Assembly: GCF_001423405.1 (NCBI RefSeq) | Contig: NZ_LMNS01000023.1 | Location: forward strand, 187,683-251,682 | Origin: Methylobacterium sp. Leaf123 | GTDB taxonomy: Bacteria > Pseudomonadota > Alphaproteobacteria > Rhizobiales > Beijerinckiaceae | DNA: 64,000 nt | Direction of reading: 5' to 3' | In this document: piece after piece, positions 18,335-27,063 of the stretch | How positions within the stretch are numbered: position 1 is the stretch's first letter | How the letters are laid out: every line of letters begins with the position of its first letter | Translations under genes and position numbers: made by a program | The notes under the pieces: model-generated | Databases searched by the model: none | Told to the model about the DNA's origin: nothing | The model's input: the letters and a program-made list of their open reading frames with translations, nothing else

Positions 18335-19831
18335 TTGACGTTCCCCCTCGCCTGCCCGACTCCTCCCGCCACACCGGACGGAGCCGAACCCCTGCCCGCT
18401 TTCAAACCCTCGCGCCGCCACGCCGATCTCGGGCCCGACTTCTACGACGTCGTGGCCCCGGCCGACTTCCCCGCGGCGATCCTGCGCTATCGCAATCACG
18501 CGTGGGCGCGGCGCGTCGGGCTCGACGATCTGTCGGACGAGGCCTGGATCGCGCATTTCGCGCGCTTCACGCCCCTGCCCGGCTCGTTCGAGCGGCCGCT
18601 GGCGCTACGCTATCACGGCCACCAGTTCCGCTCCTACAACGCGTATCTCGGCGACGGGCGCGGCTTCCTGTTCGCGCAGGCGCATGACCGGCGCGATGGG
18701 CGGCTGCTCGATTTCGGCACCAAGGGCAGCGGCACGACGCCCTGGTCACGCGGGGCGGACGGGCGGCTCACGCTGAAGGGCGGCGTGCGCGAGGTGCTCG
18801 CCACCGCCATGCTGGAGGCGCTCGGTGTCGAGACCTCGAAATCGTTCAGCCTGATCGAGACCGGGGAGGCGCTGGAGCGGGGTGACGAGCCCTCCCCCAC
18901 CCGCTCGGCGGTGCTGGTGCGGCTGTCGCATTCGCACCTGCGCATCGGCACCTTCCAGCGCTTCCAGTTCCTCGAACAGCCCGAGGCGATCGCCCGCCTC
19001 GTCGGTTACGTGGTCGAGACCTACTATCCCGGCATCCAAGATGCCGAGCCGGCGGAGCGGGCGGCCCTGTTCTTCGAGGCGATGGTCGCGCGCGTCGCGC
19101 GGATGGGCGCGCAATGGATGGCCGCGGGCTTCGTCCACGGCGTGCTCAACACCGACAACATCAACGTCACCGGCGAGAGCTTCGATTACGGCCCCTGGCG
19201 CTTCGCTCACGCTCACGATCCGGCCTTCACCGCCGCCTATTTCGACGAATGGGGCCTCTACAGCTTCGGCCGCCAGCCCGAGGCTCTGTTCTGGAACCTG
19301 AGCCGGCTGGCCGATTGCCTGCTCGGCCTCGTGCCGAAGGAGCGGCTGGAGGCGGGGCTCAAGACCTTCGGCCCGGCGCTTCAGGACGCGTTCGCCGAGG
19401 CGATCCTGTTCCGGCTCGGGGTCACGCCCGCGCAGGGGGAGGGCGAGGGCGCGGTGCACCGGCTGGTCGGCGCATTCTGGGCCTTCCTCGAGAAGAGCCG
19501 CGCGCCGTTCGAGCAGGTCTTCTTCGACTGGCGCGGCGGGCTGGCGAGCGAGCCCCGCGCGGCCCGGAGCCCGGCCGGCGAGCACTACGCCAGCGACGCC
19601 TTCCGCCCGGTCCACACCGCGCTCCAGGCGATGCGCCCCGCGGCCAACGCCAACCTTGACCATCCCTATTTCGCCCGTGAAAAGCCCTGCACGATGCTGA
19701 TCGACGAGGTCGAGGCGCTCTGGGCGCCGATCGCGGAGGCCGACGACTGGTCGGCGCTCCACGCCAAGCTGGCCGAGATCGAGGCCATGGCCGGGGCCTA
19801 CAATACGCAAGCCCTCCCCCCGGAGGCCTGA
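18335..19831 (+). CDS. selO: SelO/YdiU protein adenylyltransferase
   Basis: A pseudokinase-fold enzyme that transfers AMP from ATP to protein hydroxyls (known for the family). The 498 residues match the usual length. Key motifs are LRYHGHQF (~88-95), the glycine-rich FGTKGSGTTPWSRGADGRLTLKGG, the catalytic/metal region HGVLNTDNINVTGESFDYGPWRF, and the C-terminal block FAREKPCTMLIDEVEALW. The C-terminal redox Cys tail present in many SelO proteins is not seen here. The TTG at 18335 is the start used. The SDR gene follows after seven bases. Confidence 0.93.
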   Translation: MTFPLACPTPPATPDGAEPLPAFKPSRRHADLGPDFYDVVAPADFPAAILRYRNHAWARRVGLDDLSDEAWIAHFARFTPLPGSFERPLALRYHGHQFRSYNAYLGDGRGFLFAQAHDRRDGRLLDFGTKGSGTTPWSRGADGRLTLKGGVREVLATAMLEALGVETSKSFSLIETGEALERGDEPSPTRSAVLVRLSHSHLRIGTFQRFQFLEQPEAIARLVGYVVETYYPGIQDAEPAERAALFFEAMVARVARMGAQWMAAGFVHGVLNTDNINVTGESFDYGPWRFAHAHDPAFTAAYFDEWGLYSFGRQPEALFWNLSRLADCLLGLVPKERLEAGLKTFGPALQDAFAEAILFRLGVTPAQGEGEGAVHRLVGAFWAFLEKSRAPFEQVFFDWRGGLASEPRAARSPAGEHYASDAFRPVHTALQAMRPAANANLDHPYFAREKPCTMLIDEVEALWAPIAEADDWSALHAKLAEIEAMAGAYNTQALPPEA

Positions 19832-19838
19832 GACGGGC

Positions 19839-20663
19839 ATGGGACAGCGTTTCGTTCTGCGAGGGCGCACCGCCCTCGTCACGGGGGCAGCGAGCGGCAT
19901 CGGCGCGGCCCTGAGCCTCGCGTTGGCGGAACGCGGCTGTGCTTTGGCCCTGGCCGACCGCGACGCGCAGGGCCTCGCCGAGACGGCGCGCGCCGCCCGC
20001 GCGGCCGGCGCCGCCGTCAGCGAACACGTCCTCGATCTCGCCGACCGGGCGGCGCTGCTCGCCCTGCCGGAGGCGGTCCGGGCTCGTCACGGGGGCCTGC
20101 ATCTCCTCGTCAACAATGCCGGCGTGGCGCTCGGCGGCCGGTTCGAGGAGACGGACCCGGCCGACATCGATTGGCTGATGGATGTGAACCTGCACGCGGT
20201 GATGCGGCTGACCCATGCCTGCCTGCCGCTGCTGCAGGCTCAAGCACAGGCGCAGATCGTCAACCTGTCGAGCGTGTTCGGGATCATCGCGCCCGCGGGG
20301 CAGGCGGCCTACGCGGCGAGCAAGTTCGCCGTGCGCGGCTTCACCGAGGCCCTGCGCCACGAAGTCGAAGGCACCGGGCTCGGCGTGACGCTGGTGCATC
20401 CGGGCGGGGTCGCCACCGCCATCGCCCGCAACGCCCGCCGGCCGCGCAGCATGGATCCGGGGAAAGCCGCCGAGGCGCATCTCGCCTTCGAGCGCCTCCT
20501 GACCCTGAGCCCGAAGAAAGCCGCCGCGGCGATCCTGCGCGGAATCGAGACGCGGGCGCCCCGCGTGGTGATCGGCGCCGACGCCCGCCGTGCCCTACTG
20601 ATCCAGCGCCTGATGCCGGTGCGCTACTGGTCGCTGATCCGCCGCGCCGTTCGGGACTCCTAA
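19839..20663 (+). CDS. SDR family NAD(P)-dependent oxidoreductase
   Basis: A classical short-chain dehydrogenase/reductase of 274 residues. The coenzyme motif TGAASGIG is at ~15-22, NNAG in LLVNNAGVALGG, the catalytic Ser in NLSSVFG and YxxxK in YAASK. The region VHPGGVATAIARNAR follows the catalytic helix. The C-terminus (LIQRLMPVRYWSLI) is hydrophobic and may be membrane-associated. It is three bases from the esterase gene and likely cotranscribed with it and the monooxygenase, so an alcohol/ketone interconversion is plausible. Confidence 0.9.
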   Translation: MGQRFVLRGRTALVTGAASGIGAALSLALAERGCALALADRDAQGLAETARAARAAGAAVSEHVLDLADRAALLALPEAVRARHGGLHLLVNNAGVALGGRFEETDPADIDWLMDVNLHAVMRLTHACLPLLQAQAQAQIVNLSSVFGIIAPAGQAAYAASKFAVRGFTEALRHEVEGTGLGVTLVHPGGVATAIARNARRPRSMDPGKAAEAHLAFERLLTLSPKKAAAAILRGIETRAPRVVIGADARRALLIQRLMPVRYWSLIRRAVRDS

Positions 20664-20665
20664 CC

Positions 20666-21616
20666 ATGGCGAGCCTGCGCGCCTACCTCTACGATCTCAC
20701 CATCCGCCTCGCGGTGAAGGGGCGGCTCGGCAGCATCCGCGATGTCTACGCGATCCGCCGCGCCTTCGAGCGCGGCCGGTTCCCGACGCCGGCCGGCGTC
20801 GCCTTCACCCCCGGCGAGGTCGGCGGCGTGCCCGGCGAGTGGGCAGAGGCCCAAAGTGCGAAGATCGAAGGGGCGAGGACGGAAGGGGTCGGCGCGAAGG
20901 GCAAGCGGCCGACCCTGCTCTATTGCCACGGCGGCGGCTTCATCGCCTGCTCGGCGGAACTGTACCGCCCGGTCGCCGGGCGGTTTGCTCGAGCCGGCTT
21001 CCGGGTGTTCACGCCGGATTACCGGCTGGCGCCGGAGCACCCCTTTCCCGCGGCTGTCGAGGATTGCACATGCGTCTGGGCCGCGCTCGCGGAGGCAGGT
21101 CCGGCGGTCGTCGCCGGGGATTCCGCTGGCGGCAGCCTGGCGCTCGCGACGATCATCGAGGCGCGCCGCCTCGGCCTGACCCCGCCCGCGGCCGCAGCCC
21201 TTTTCTCGCCGGCCACCGACCTGATTGGCCGCAGCGCCTCGTTCCGCACGAATGGGCGGCGCGACGCGATGTTCCGCCCCGAAGCGCTGATGCGGCTGGT
21301 TCCGGCCTACCTCGCCGGGGCCGACCCCGCCGATCCGCGCGCCTCGCCGATCGAGGCCAACTTCGCGGACTTCCCGCCGCTCCTGATCCATGTCGGCGCC
21401 CGCGAGATCCTGCGCGACGATTCCCTGCGCCTCGCCGAGAAGGCGAAGGCCGCGGGCGTGCCGGTCGAGCTCACGGTGTTTCCCGTCGTGGCGCATGCCT
21501 GGCAGCTCGCCGAGAGCTTTCTACCCGAGGCCCGCCGCTCCCTCGACGGGGCAGCGCTGTTCCTGCACCGCGCCTTGGAAGCGAGCCCCCATCCCGAGGC
21601 GGAGGTCACGGCGTGA
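20666..21616 (+). CDS. Alpha/beta hydrolase of the HSL/acetyl-esterase family
   Basis: A 316-residue esterase. The oxyanion motif HGGGF and nucleophile GDSAGGSLA are plain, the acidic residue lies in ILRDDSLRLAEKAKAAGVPVE, and the catalytic His in VVAHAWQL. A ~75-residue N-terminal cap contains a lysine/glutamate insert of low complexity (QSAKIEGARTEGVGAKG). Its stop overlaps the monooxygenase GTG by four bases. In this context it could cleave an ester made by the Baeyer-Villiger enzyme. Confidence 0.9.
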   Translation: MASLRAYLYDLTIRLAVKGRLGSIRDVYAIRRAFERGRFPTPAGVAFTPGEVGGVPGEWAEAQSAKIEGARTEGVGAKGKRPTLLYCHGGGFIACSAELYRPVAGRFARAGFRVFTPDYRLAPEHPFPAAVEDCTCVWAALAEAGPAVVAGDSAGGSLALATIIEARRLGLTPPAAAALFSPATDLIGRSASFRTNGRRDAMFRPEALMRLVPAYLAGADPADPRASPIEANFADFPPLLIHVGAREILRDDSLRLAEKAKAAGVPVELTVFPVVAHAWQLAESFLPEARRSLDGAALFLHRALEASPHPEAEVTA

Positions 21617-23124
21617 GCGAGGCGCCCCTCGATCTCGTCATCGTCGGCGCGGGCTTTTCCGGCCTCGCCATGGCGATTCGCGCGCGGCAGGCCGGGTTTC
21701 ACCGCCTCCTCGTGCTGGAGAAGGCCGCCGGCGTCGGCGGCACATGGCGGGAGAACACCTATCCGGGGGCGGCCTGCGACGTGCCCTCGCAGCTCTACTC
21801 CCTGTCCTTCGCGCCGAAATCCGACTGGTCGCGCCTCTTCGCGCCGCAACCCGAGATCGCGGCCTATCTCGAAGGGCTCGTGGCCGAGTACGGCCTCGCA
21901 CCGCTCCTGCGCCTGGAGACATGCGTGAAGCGGGCCGTCTTCGATGCGGCGGCGGGCCTGTGGCGGGTCGAGACCGATAGGGGCGTCTTTTCCGCCCGCG
22001 TGCTGGTCGGTGCCATGGGCGCCCTGCACCACCCTGCCCTGCCCCGCCTCCCCGGCCTTGAGCGGTTCTCGGGAAACGCCTTCCACTCGGCGGCCTGGGA
22101 TCATGCCTGCGACCTGACGGCTAAGCGCGTCGGCGTGATCGGCACGGGGGCGAGCGCAGTGCAGTTCGTGCCCGAGATCGTCGGCCGCGTCGCCCATCTC
22201 ACCCAGTTCCAACGCTCGGCCCCCTGGATCCTGCCCCGCGGCGACCGTCCGACCGGGCGCGGTCTCCGGCGGCTGATGCGGATCGCCCCCCTGCGCCGTC
22301 TCCACCGCGCCTCGCTGTTCTGGCGCCGCGAGATCGCGGCGCTCGCGGGCTTCACCCGCGTCTCGCGCGTGACCGCTTTGGCCGAAGCGTGGTCACGCCG
22401 GCACCTCGCGGCCTCGATCGCCGATCCGGCGGTGAGGCGACAGCTCACGCCCGATTACCGGCTCGGCTGCAAGCGGGTGCTGCTCTCCGACGACTACTAT
22501 CCGGCGCTGGCCCGGCCCAACGCGAGCCTCGTCACCGCGCCGATCCGCGAGGTCCTGCCCCACGGCATCGTTACGGCGGACGGCGCCGAACACCCGCTCG
22601 ACGTGCTGATCTTCGCCACCGGCTTCACCCCCGGCGGCAGCGTTCTGCGCACGGAGGTGATCGGGCGCGACGGCGTGAATTTGCTGCAGGCGTGGAAGGG
22701 CGGAGCGGACGCCTTCCGAGGCGTCTCGGTGGCGGGCTTCCCGAACTTCTTCCTGCTGCTCGGCCCCAATACCGGGCTCGGCCACAACTCGGTGCTGCTG
22801 ATGGTCGAGGCGCAGGTCGCCCACGTGCTCGGCGCGCTGCAAAGGCTGCGCGACCAGACCGGCACCGTGCTGGAGGTGCGCCCCGAGGCCCAGGCGCGCT
22901 TCCGCGCCGAGGTTGATGCGCGGATGCGGGACAGCATCTGGACGCAAGGCGGCTGCGGCAGCTGGTATCTCGACCGCGCGGGGCGCAACCGCACCCTCTG
23001 GCCCGGGACGGTGGGCGATTACGTGCGCGGCACCGAGCGGATGCGGGCGGAGGATTACAGGCTCACCGATCCTCCAGGGCTTTGCCCTGGACCCACGAAA
23101 AGGCTCGCCCTTTCGAGACCCTGA
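21613..23124 (+). CDS. Flavin-containing (Baeyer-Villiger-type) monooxygenase
   Basis: A 503-residue FAD/NADPH enzyme. The FAD Rossmann motif is VIVGAGFSGLA, the second GxGxSA motif is GVIGTGASAVQF, and between them is FSGNAFHSAAWDH, which matches the type I Baeyer-Villiger fingerprint FxGxxxHxxxW(P/D). WREN-YPGAACDVPSQLYS is the usual substrate/FAD-contacting region. GTG start, overlapping the esterase stop. The last ~19 residues are encoded by a hairpin-like sequence (23073-23091) and do not look like part of the fold. Confidence 0.9.
   Translation: MSEAPLDLVIVGAGFSGLAMAIRARQAGFHRLLVLEKAAGVGGTWRENTYPGAACDVPSQLYSLSFAPKSDWSRLFAPQPEIAAYLEGLVAEYGLAPLLRLETCVKRAVFDAAAGLWRVETDRGVFSARVLVGAMGALHHPALPRLPGLERFSGNAFHSAAWDHACDLTAKRVGVIGTGASAVQFVPEIVGRVAHLTQFQRSAPWILPRGDRPTGRGLRRLMRIAPLRRLHRASLFWRREIAALAGFTRVSRVTALAEAWSRRHLAASIADPAVRRQLTPDYRLGCKRVLLSDDYYPALARPNASLVTAPIREVLPHGIVTADGAEHPLDVLIFATGFTPGGSVLRTEVIGRDGVNLLQAWKGGADAFRGVSVAGFPNFFLLLGPNTGLGHNSVLLMVEAQVAHVLGALQRLRDQTGTVLEVRPEAQARFRAEVDARMRDSIWTQGGCGSWYLDRAGRNRTLWPGTVGDYVRGTERMRAEDYRLTDPPGLCPGPTKRLALSRP
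23073..23091. repeat. Inverted repeat within the 3' end of the monooxygenase gene
   Basis: TCCAGGGC and GCCCTGGA form a perfect 8-bp stem around TTT, inside the last codons of the monooxygenase. It may act as an mRNA 3' hairpin or be part of a dispersed element that extended the reading frame. Confidence 0.5.
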
Positions 23125-23592
23125 TTATTTTGGCCGATCCTGCTTGTGCTCGACCTCCAGGCGGATGCCCCGGCCGGCCAGGAGGATTTCGGCGAGGAAG
23201 GCCAGGATCGCCAGGATGGTGCAGGCGAGTGCGAGGCCGAAACAGGCGAACAGCACGGAGGCCGCGGAGGCGTCCCTGAGCGCGCCGACGAACAGGGTCA
23301 GCACGGCCGCGCCCGTCATCACGCCGCCGAAGCTCGCCAGCACCACCGCGACGTCGAGCAGGAGTGAGCGCTGGCGCAGATAGGCGAGGCGGCGGGCCAG
23401 CGTCGCCCGCGCCGCCTCGTCCGCGCCGGGCAGGCTGGCCGAAAGCGCATCGACCTTGTCGGCGACGCGGCCGAGGCGGGTCGAGAACACGTTGAGCAGG
23501 GTCGCCAGCGCCGAGAGCAGGAAGGCGGGGGCGAGCGCCACCTGGATGATATGGGCGATGCTCTCGGGATCGCCCGTCGCGCTCTGGAACAT
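23125..23592 (-). CDS. DUF2721 family membrane protein
   Basis: A 155-residue inner-membrane protein of unknown function. It matches DUF2721: an N-terminal helix (IIQVALAPAFLLSALATLLNVFSTRLGRVADKV), a cytosolic helical segment with RRLAYLRQRSLLL, and two further membrane helices. Its stop is adjacent to that of the convergent monooxygenase gene. It follows the LAB_N gene by 15 bases and may be the last gene of that operon. Confidence 0.82.
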   Translation of the reverse strand: MFQSATGDPESIAHIIQVALAPAFLLSALATLLNVFSTRLGRVADKVDALSASLPGADEAARATLARRLAYLRQRSLLLDVAVVLASFGGVMTGAAVLTLFVGALRDASAASVLFACFGLALACTILAILAFLAEILLAGRGIRLEVEHKQDRPK

Positions 23593-23607
23593 GCCGCCGA
23601 ACCCGTC

Positions 23608-23937
23608 TCAGGCCCGGCGGGCGCGGCGCCGCTCGCGGAAGATGAGGGCGAGGTTGCGCAGGTAGATGAAGGTGGACAGCCCCTGCCCGATGATGATCAC
23701 CGGCTCCCGGCGCACGAAGCCGTAGACCAGGGTCATCAGCCCGCCGATGATCGACAGGAACCAGAACGAGAGCGGCATCACGCTCTTGCCCGCCCGCTCG
23801 CTGGCGATCCATTGCAGGATGAAGCGCGAGCCGAACACGAGCTGCGCCCCGATGCCGAACACCAGCCAGAAATCGAAGCGGGTGACGAACACGTCGTAGA
23901 AATAGGCCGGGAGATCCTCGGCGAGCTGGATCAGCAT
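23608..23937 (-). CDS. Stand-alone lipid-A-disaccharide synthase N-terminal (LAB_N) protein
   Basis: A 109-residue protein of three to four membrane helices, equivalent to the LAB_N domain sometimes fused to LpxB. Diagnostic stretches are LVFGSRFILQWIASERAGKSVMPLSFWFLSIIGG and the following YGFVRREPVIIIGQGLS. LAB_N proteins are usually encoded beside GT2/GT39 enzymes, as here. Role is probably in membrane handling of a lipid-linked sugar, but it is not experimentally settled. Confidence 0.88.
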   Translation of the reverse strand: MLIQLAEDLPAYFYDVFVTRFDFWLVFGIGAQLVFGSRFILQWIASERAGKSVMPLSFWFLSIIGGLMTLVYGFVRREPVIIIGQGLSTFIYLRNLALIFRERRRARRA

Positions 23938-23941
23938 GGGG

Positions 23942-24700
23942 TCACCGGCTCTCGCTGTGCGGGATTTCCTCGGCCCGCGGGGCCGGGCGCCGCCGCCGGA
24001 TCAGCCACCACACCCCGGCGAGATCGAGGATGCCGACCCAGAGCCGGTCGAACATCCCGTAATTCGAGTGTCCGGTGAAGCGCGGCCGGTCCACCACGTC
24101 GCGATGGACCACGCCGAACCCCTCGCGGGTAACGAGCGCGGGCATGAAGCGGTGGAGCGCGTCGAAATAGGGGAGCGTGAGGTAGACCTCGCGGCGAAAC
24201 ACCTTGAGGCCGCAGCCGGTATCGCGGGTGGCGTCCTTCAGGATCTTTCCGCGCACGCCGTTGGCGATGCGTGACTGGAACTGCTTCCAGGCCCCCTTCC
24301 GGCCGATCCGCTGGCCCTGGGCCAAGCCGACCGTCGGGCCGCCCTGTTCGAGGGCGGCATAGAGCACGGGGATGAAGGACGGATCGTTCTGGCCGTCGCC
24401 GTCCAGCGTGGCGATGACGGGCGCGCGGGCGCGCAGCACGCCGCTGCGCACCGCCCCGCTCTGGCCGCCGCCGCGGTCGTGGCGCACCACCCTGAGCCAC
24501 GGATGCCGGGCCTGCAGGCCCCGGAGGGTGGCCAGCGTCGCGTCGGTCGAGCCGTCATCGACGTAGATGACCTCGAACGGCGCGAGGGTCTGGCAGGCAT
24601 GGCCGATCTCGGCCACCAGGGCCTCGATGTTGCCGGCCTCGTTCTTCACCGGCACCACCACGCTGAGGCGCGGGGGCTCGGATTGGGTCGTCGTGCTCAT
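23942..24700 (-). CDS. Family 2 glycosyltransferase, polyprenyl-phosphate type
   Basis: A 252-residue GT-A fold transferase similar to dolichol-/undecaprenyl-phosphate sugar synthases. It starts with SVVVPVKNEAGNIEALV, then IYVDDGSTDAT, and the metal motif TLDGDGQNDP. A conserved RDTGCGLKVFRREV follows. Near the C-terminus a hydrophobic stretch (YGMFDRLWVGILDLAGVWWLI) suggests membrane association. It would load a sugar on a lipid carrier for the GT39 enzyme encoded just upstream, with which it shares a four-base ATGA overlap. Confidence 0.88.
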   Translation of the reverse strand: MSTTTQSEPPRLSVVVPVKNEAGNIEALVAEIGHACQTLAPFEVIYVDDGSTDATLATLRGLQARHPWLRVVRHDRGGGQSGAVRSGVLRARAPVIATLDGDGQNDPSFIPVLYAALEQGGPTVGLAQGQRIGRKGAWKQFQSRIANGVRGKILKDATRDTGCGLKVFRREVYLTLPYFDALHRFMPALVTREGFGVVHRDVVDRPRFTGHSNYGMFDRLWVGILDLAGVWWLIRRRRPAPRAEEIPHSESR

Positions 24701-26481
24701 GGTGTGGGACCCGGCAGCGCGGCGTAGGCGGAGACCCCGACCGGCTTGCCGCCGTTGATGTTGAAACCCGTGACCCGGCCGGCCGCGGCGGGCAGCGGCC
24801 CGCCCTGGGCAGATGCGAATTCGGCGGCGAATCGGTCCTCGACCAGCACGAGGCGGCAGCCGCCTTCGCGCAGGAACGCGATGGCCTCCGCACCGGAATT
24901 CAGCATGGCCAGATCCGTGCCGACGGTGAAGACGAGGCTCGGCTCGCGAAGGCCGAGGCTGGCCACACGCGGTGCCACGCAGGGCAGGGCGTCGCGGATC
25001 GCGGCCAGCCGCGGCGAGACCTTGAGGCTTTGCAGCACCGGCTGGGTCAGACCGAACACGGCGCCCGACAGCACCACCGAGGCGGCGATGGCGAGCACCA
25101 GAGCGGCTTCCCCTCCCCCTTGCCCTGCCCCTTCTCTCTCCCCGCGGGCAAAGGCGGCCCAGGCGAGGCCGGCGAGAATGCAGGCGGCGAGCAGCAACGG
25201 CAGGGCGGCCAGCGGCAGCACGTGGTCGAGACGCCACACGGCGACGCTGAGGCCCAGCGTCAGCCCCACCGGGATCAGCACGACGAGACTCGCCACCCAC
25301 CGTGCACCGGGACGGCGCGGATCGAGGGCGCCGCGCGACAGCGCCAACACGGTGAGGATCGCCACCGCCGGCATCAGGGGCAAGACGTAATGCGGCAGCT
25401 TGGTCGGCACCGCCTCGAAGATCAGCCACATCGGCACGATCCAGGTCAGGAGCAGCGCCACCGCCTCCTCGCGCCGCCGCGCCCAGGCGAAGGGAATGGC
25501 GAGTGAAGCGAAGGCGGCGCCCGGCCAGAAGGTGGCGAAGAAGGCGAGCGCGTAGGCGCCGGGCGGGCCCCAATGCTTCTCGGCGCCGGTGCCGACCTTG
25601 CCGAGCATGTCACGCCCCACCGCCTCGCCGAAGAAGGCGCCGCCGCTCTTCCAGGCGATCGCCAGGAACCAGGGCGCCACGACGGCGAGCGTGATGAGAA
25701 GCCCGAGGCGCGGGCGCAGATCGAGCAGCCAGCGGGCCGAGCCCTCGCGCACGGCAAGGACGAGGGCGGCGAGCCCGGCGAAGAGCGGCACCATCGGCCC
25801 CTTCACGAGGATGCCGAGCGCGATGCCGAGCCAGAAGACCAGGGCCGTCCCGAGCGAGGCCGGGCCGCGGCGCCGCTCCAGCCGGGCGCGCCCGAGCCAG
25901 GCGCGGGCGAGCGCGCCGAAGGCGGCGACCGAGCAGGCGGTGAGCAGCGCGTCGGTCTTGGCAAGACGCGCTTCGGCCGAGAGCATGATGCAGGCGCCAA
26001 AGAGGGCGGCGGCCAGGAGCGCGCGGCGCCGGTCGAGGAGGGCGAGGCTCGCCCAGTAGGTCAGCAGGATCGCCGCCAGCGCGCCGAGGAGCGAGGGAAT
26101 CCGGTAGAGCCCGATCTGCATGCGCGCCTGCGGCACACCGAGCGCCTCCCCGGCCGCGACGGCGGCGGCCTGCGCCCAGTAGATGCCGACCGGCTTCTTG
26201 TGGCGGGCCTCGGCCTGGAAGCGGATATCGACGAGGTCGCCCGTCTCCAGCATCTGCTTGGAGGCTTGGGCGAAGCGCGGCTCGTCCCGGTCCATCGGCT
26301 GGAGCGAGGCAAAGCCCGGCAGGAAGCTCGCGAGGCCGACAGCCAAGAGCAGGAGGCAGGCGCGGAGATGGCTCGCAGCCCCGAAGGACAGCACCCGGTC
26401 CGCGAGGCGCAATGCGCCGTCGAGCGGCCGGGCACCCTCCGCCGGTGACAGCGCGGCCGGCGCGACGCCGAGGCGCATCAT
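24697..26481 (-). CDS. GT39/ArnT-like glycosyltransferase, polytopic membrane protein
   Basis: A 594-residue membrane glycosyltransferase that would move a sugar from a polyprenyl carrier to lipid A or another periplasmic acceptor. The first periplasmic loop has the catalytic DRDEPRFAQASKQM motif followed by RFQAEARHKKPVGIYW, as in ArnT. About twelve membrane helices follow and a small soluble C-terminal domain closes it. I chose the ATG pair at 26481/26478; the frame is open to 26796 without protein-like sequence. First gene of the GT39-GT2-LAB_N operon. Confidence 0.87.
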   Translation of the reverse strand: MMRLGVAPAALSPAEGARPLDGALRLADRVLSFGAASHLRACLLLLAVGLASFLPGFASLQPMDRDEPRFAQASKQMLETGDLVDIRFQAEARHKKPVGIYWAQAAAVAAGEALGVPQARMQIGLYRIPSLLGALAAILLTYWASLALLDRRRALLAAALFGACIMLSAEARLAKTDALLTACSVAAFGALARAWLGRARLERRRGPASLGTALVFWLGIALGILVKGPMVPLFAGLAALVLAVREGSARWLLDLRPRLGLLITLAVVAPWFLAIAWKSGGAFFGEAVGRDMLGKVGTGAEKHWGPPGAYALAFFATFWPGAAFASLAIPFAWARRREEAVALLLTWIVPMWLIFEAVPTKLPHYVLPLMPAVAILTVLALSRGALDPRRPGARWVASLVVLIPVGLTLGLSVAVWRLDHVLPLAALPLLLAACILAGLAWAAFARGEREGAGQGGGEAALVLAIAASVVLSGAVFGLTQPVLQSLKVSPRLAAIRDALPCVAPRVASLGLREPSLVFTVGTDLAMLNSGAEAIAFLREGGCRLVLVEDRFAAEFASAQGGPLPAAAGRVTGFNINGGKPVGVSAYAALPGPTP

Positions 26482-26730
26482 CGGTGGGGGCCGCCCCCGA
26501 TCGGTGCGGTCCGGCTCTGGCGGGGAGGAACGGGCATCGGCGGCTCGGGCGCGGATGAAAAAGGCCGGTGGACGGCCCGCGCCCCGGCCGGGGGCCGTGT
26601 CGATGATCCGCTTCGGATTGTCAAATGCGGAGCCCCGAAGCCCGACCGGATGCGGGGCCACCAGCAAAAAGCAACGCGACCATGCACTGGGTGGGTAGCC
26701 GGAGCGGGAGGGCGACCCTATATTCCGTTC

Positions 26731-26925
26731 ATGGCAAACAACAGCGCAAATCCCTACACCCTCGAAATCGAAGCCTGCGAGCGCCCTGCCGGGCACTTCA
26801 CCTGGGCCATCCGCCGGAACGGCAAACTCTTCCAGCGCGCGGATCGCGTGCAGACCACGGAAGAGGCCGCAGAGCGCAGCGGGCTCGCTGCTCTGGAAAA
26901 GCTCCTCAGCGGCCGGGAGCGTTGA
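26731..26925 (+). CDS. Small conserved-type hypothetical protein, 64 aa
   Basis: Function unknown. It is a soluble, likely alpha/beta protein: HFTWAIRRNGKLFQRADRVQTTEEAAERSGLAALEKLL looks like a short beta hairpin followed by a helix, as in small DUF proteins common in Methylobacterium. An AT-rich promoter-like patch (TATATTCCG) lies just upstream and a terminator-like hairpin follows, so it is probably a monocistronic gene. Confidence 0.65.
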   Translation: MANNSANPYTLEIEACERPAGHFTWAIRRNGKLFQRADRVQTTEEAAERSGLAALEKLLSGRER

Positions 26926-26970
26926 TCGGCCTTTTCGGCCGACTTACGCCTCAAATCCCTCATACCTGAC

Positions 26971-27005
26971 AAGGCTCCCGGGCTCGCGCCCGTGGGGCCT
27001 TTTCT
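26971..27005 (+). terminator. Likely rho-independent terminator
   Basis: AAGGCTCCCGGGC and GCCCGTGGGGCCTT form an imperfect GC-rich stem around a short loop, followed by TTTCT. It lies 45 bases after the 64-aa gene and upstream of the acyl-CoA synthetase. Confidence 0.65.
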
Positions 27006-27063
27006 ATGCCGTTGATCGCCCGCGGGGCTCGGATAATCTCCTCTCGAAACGGGAGGCGAGACC

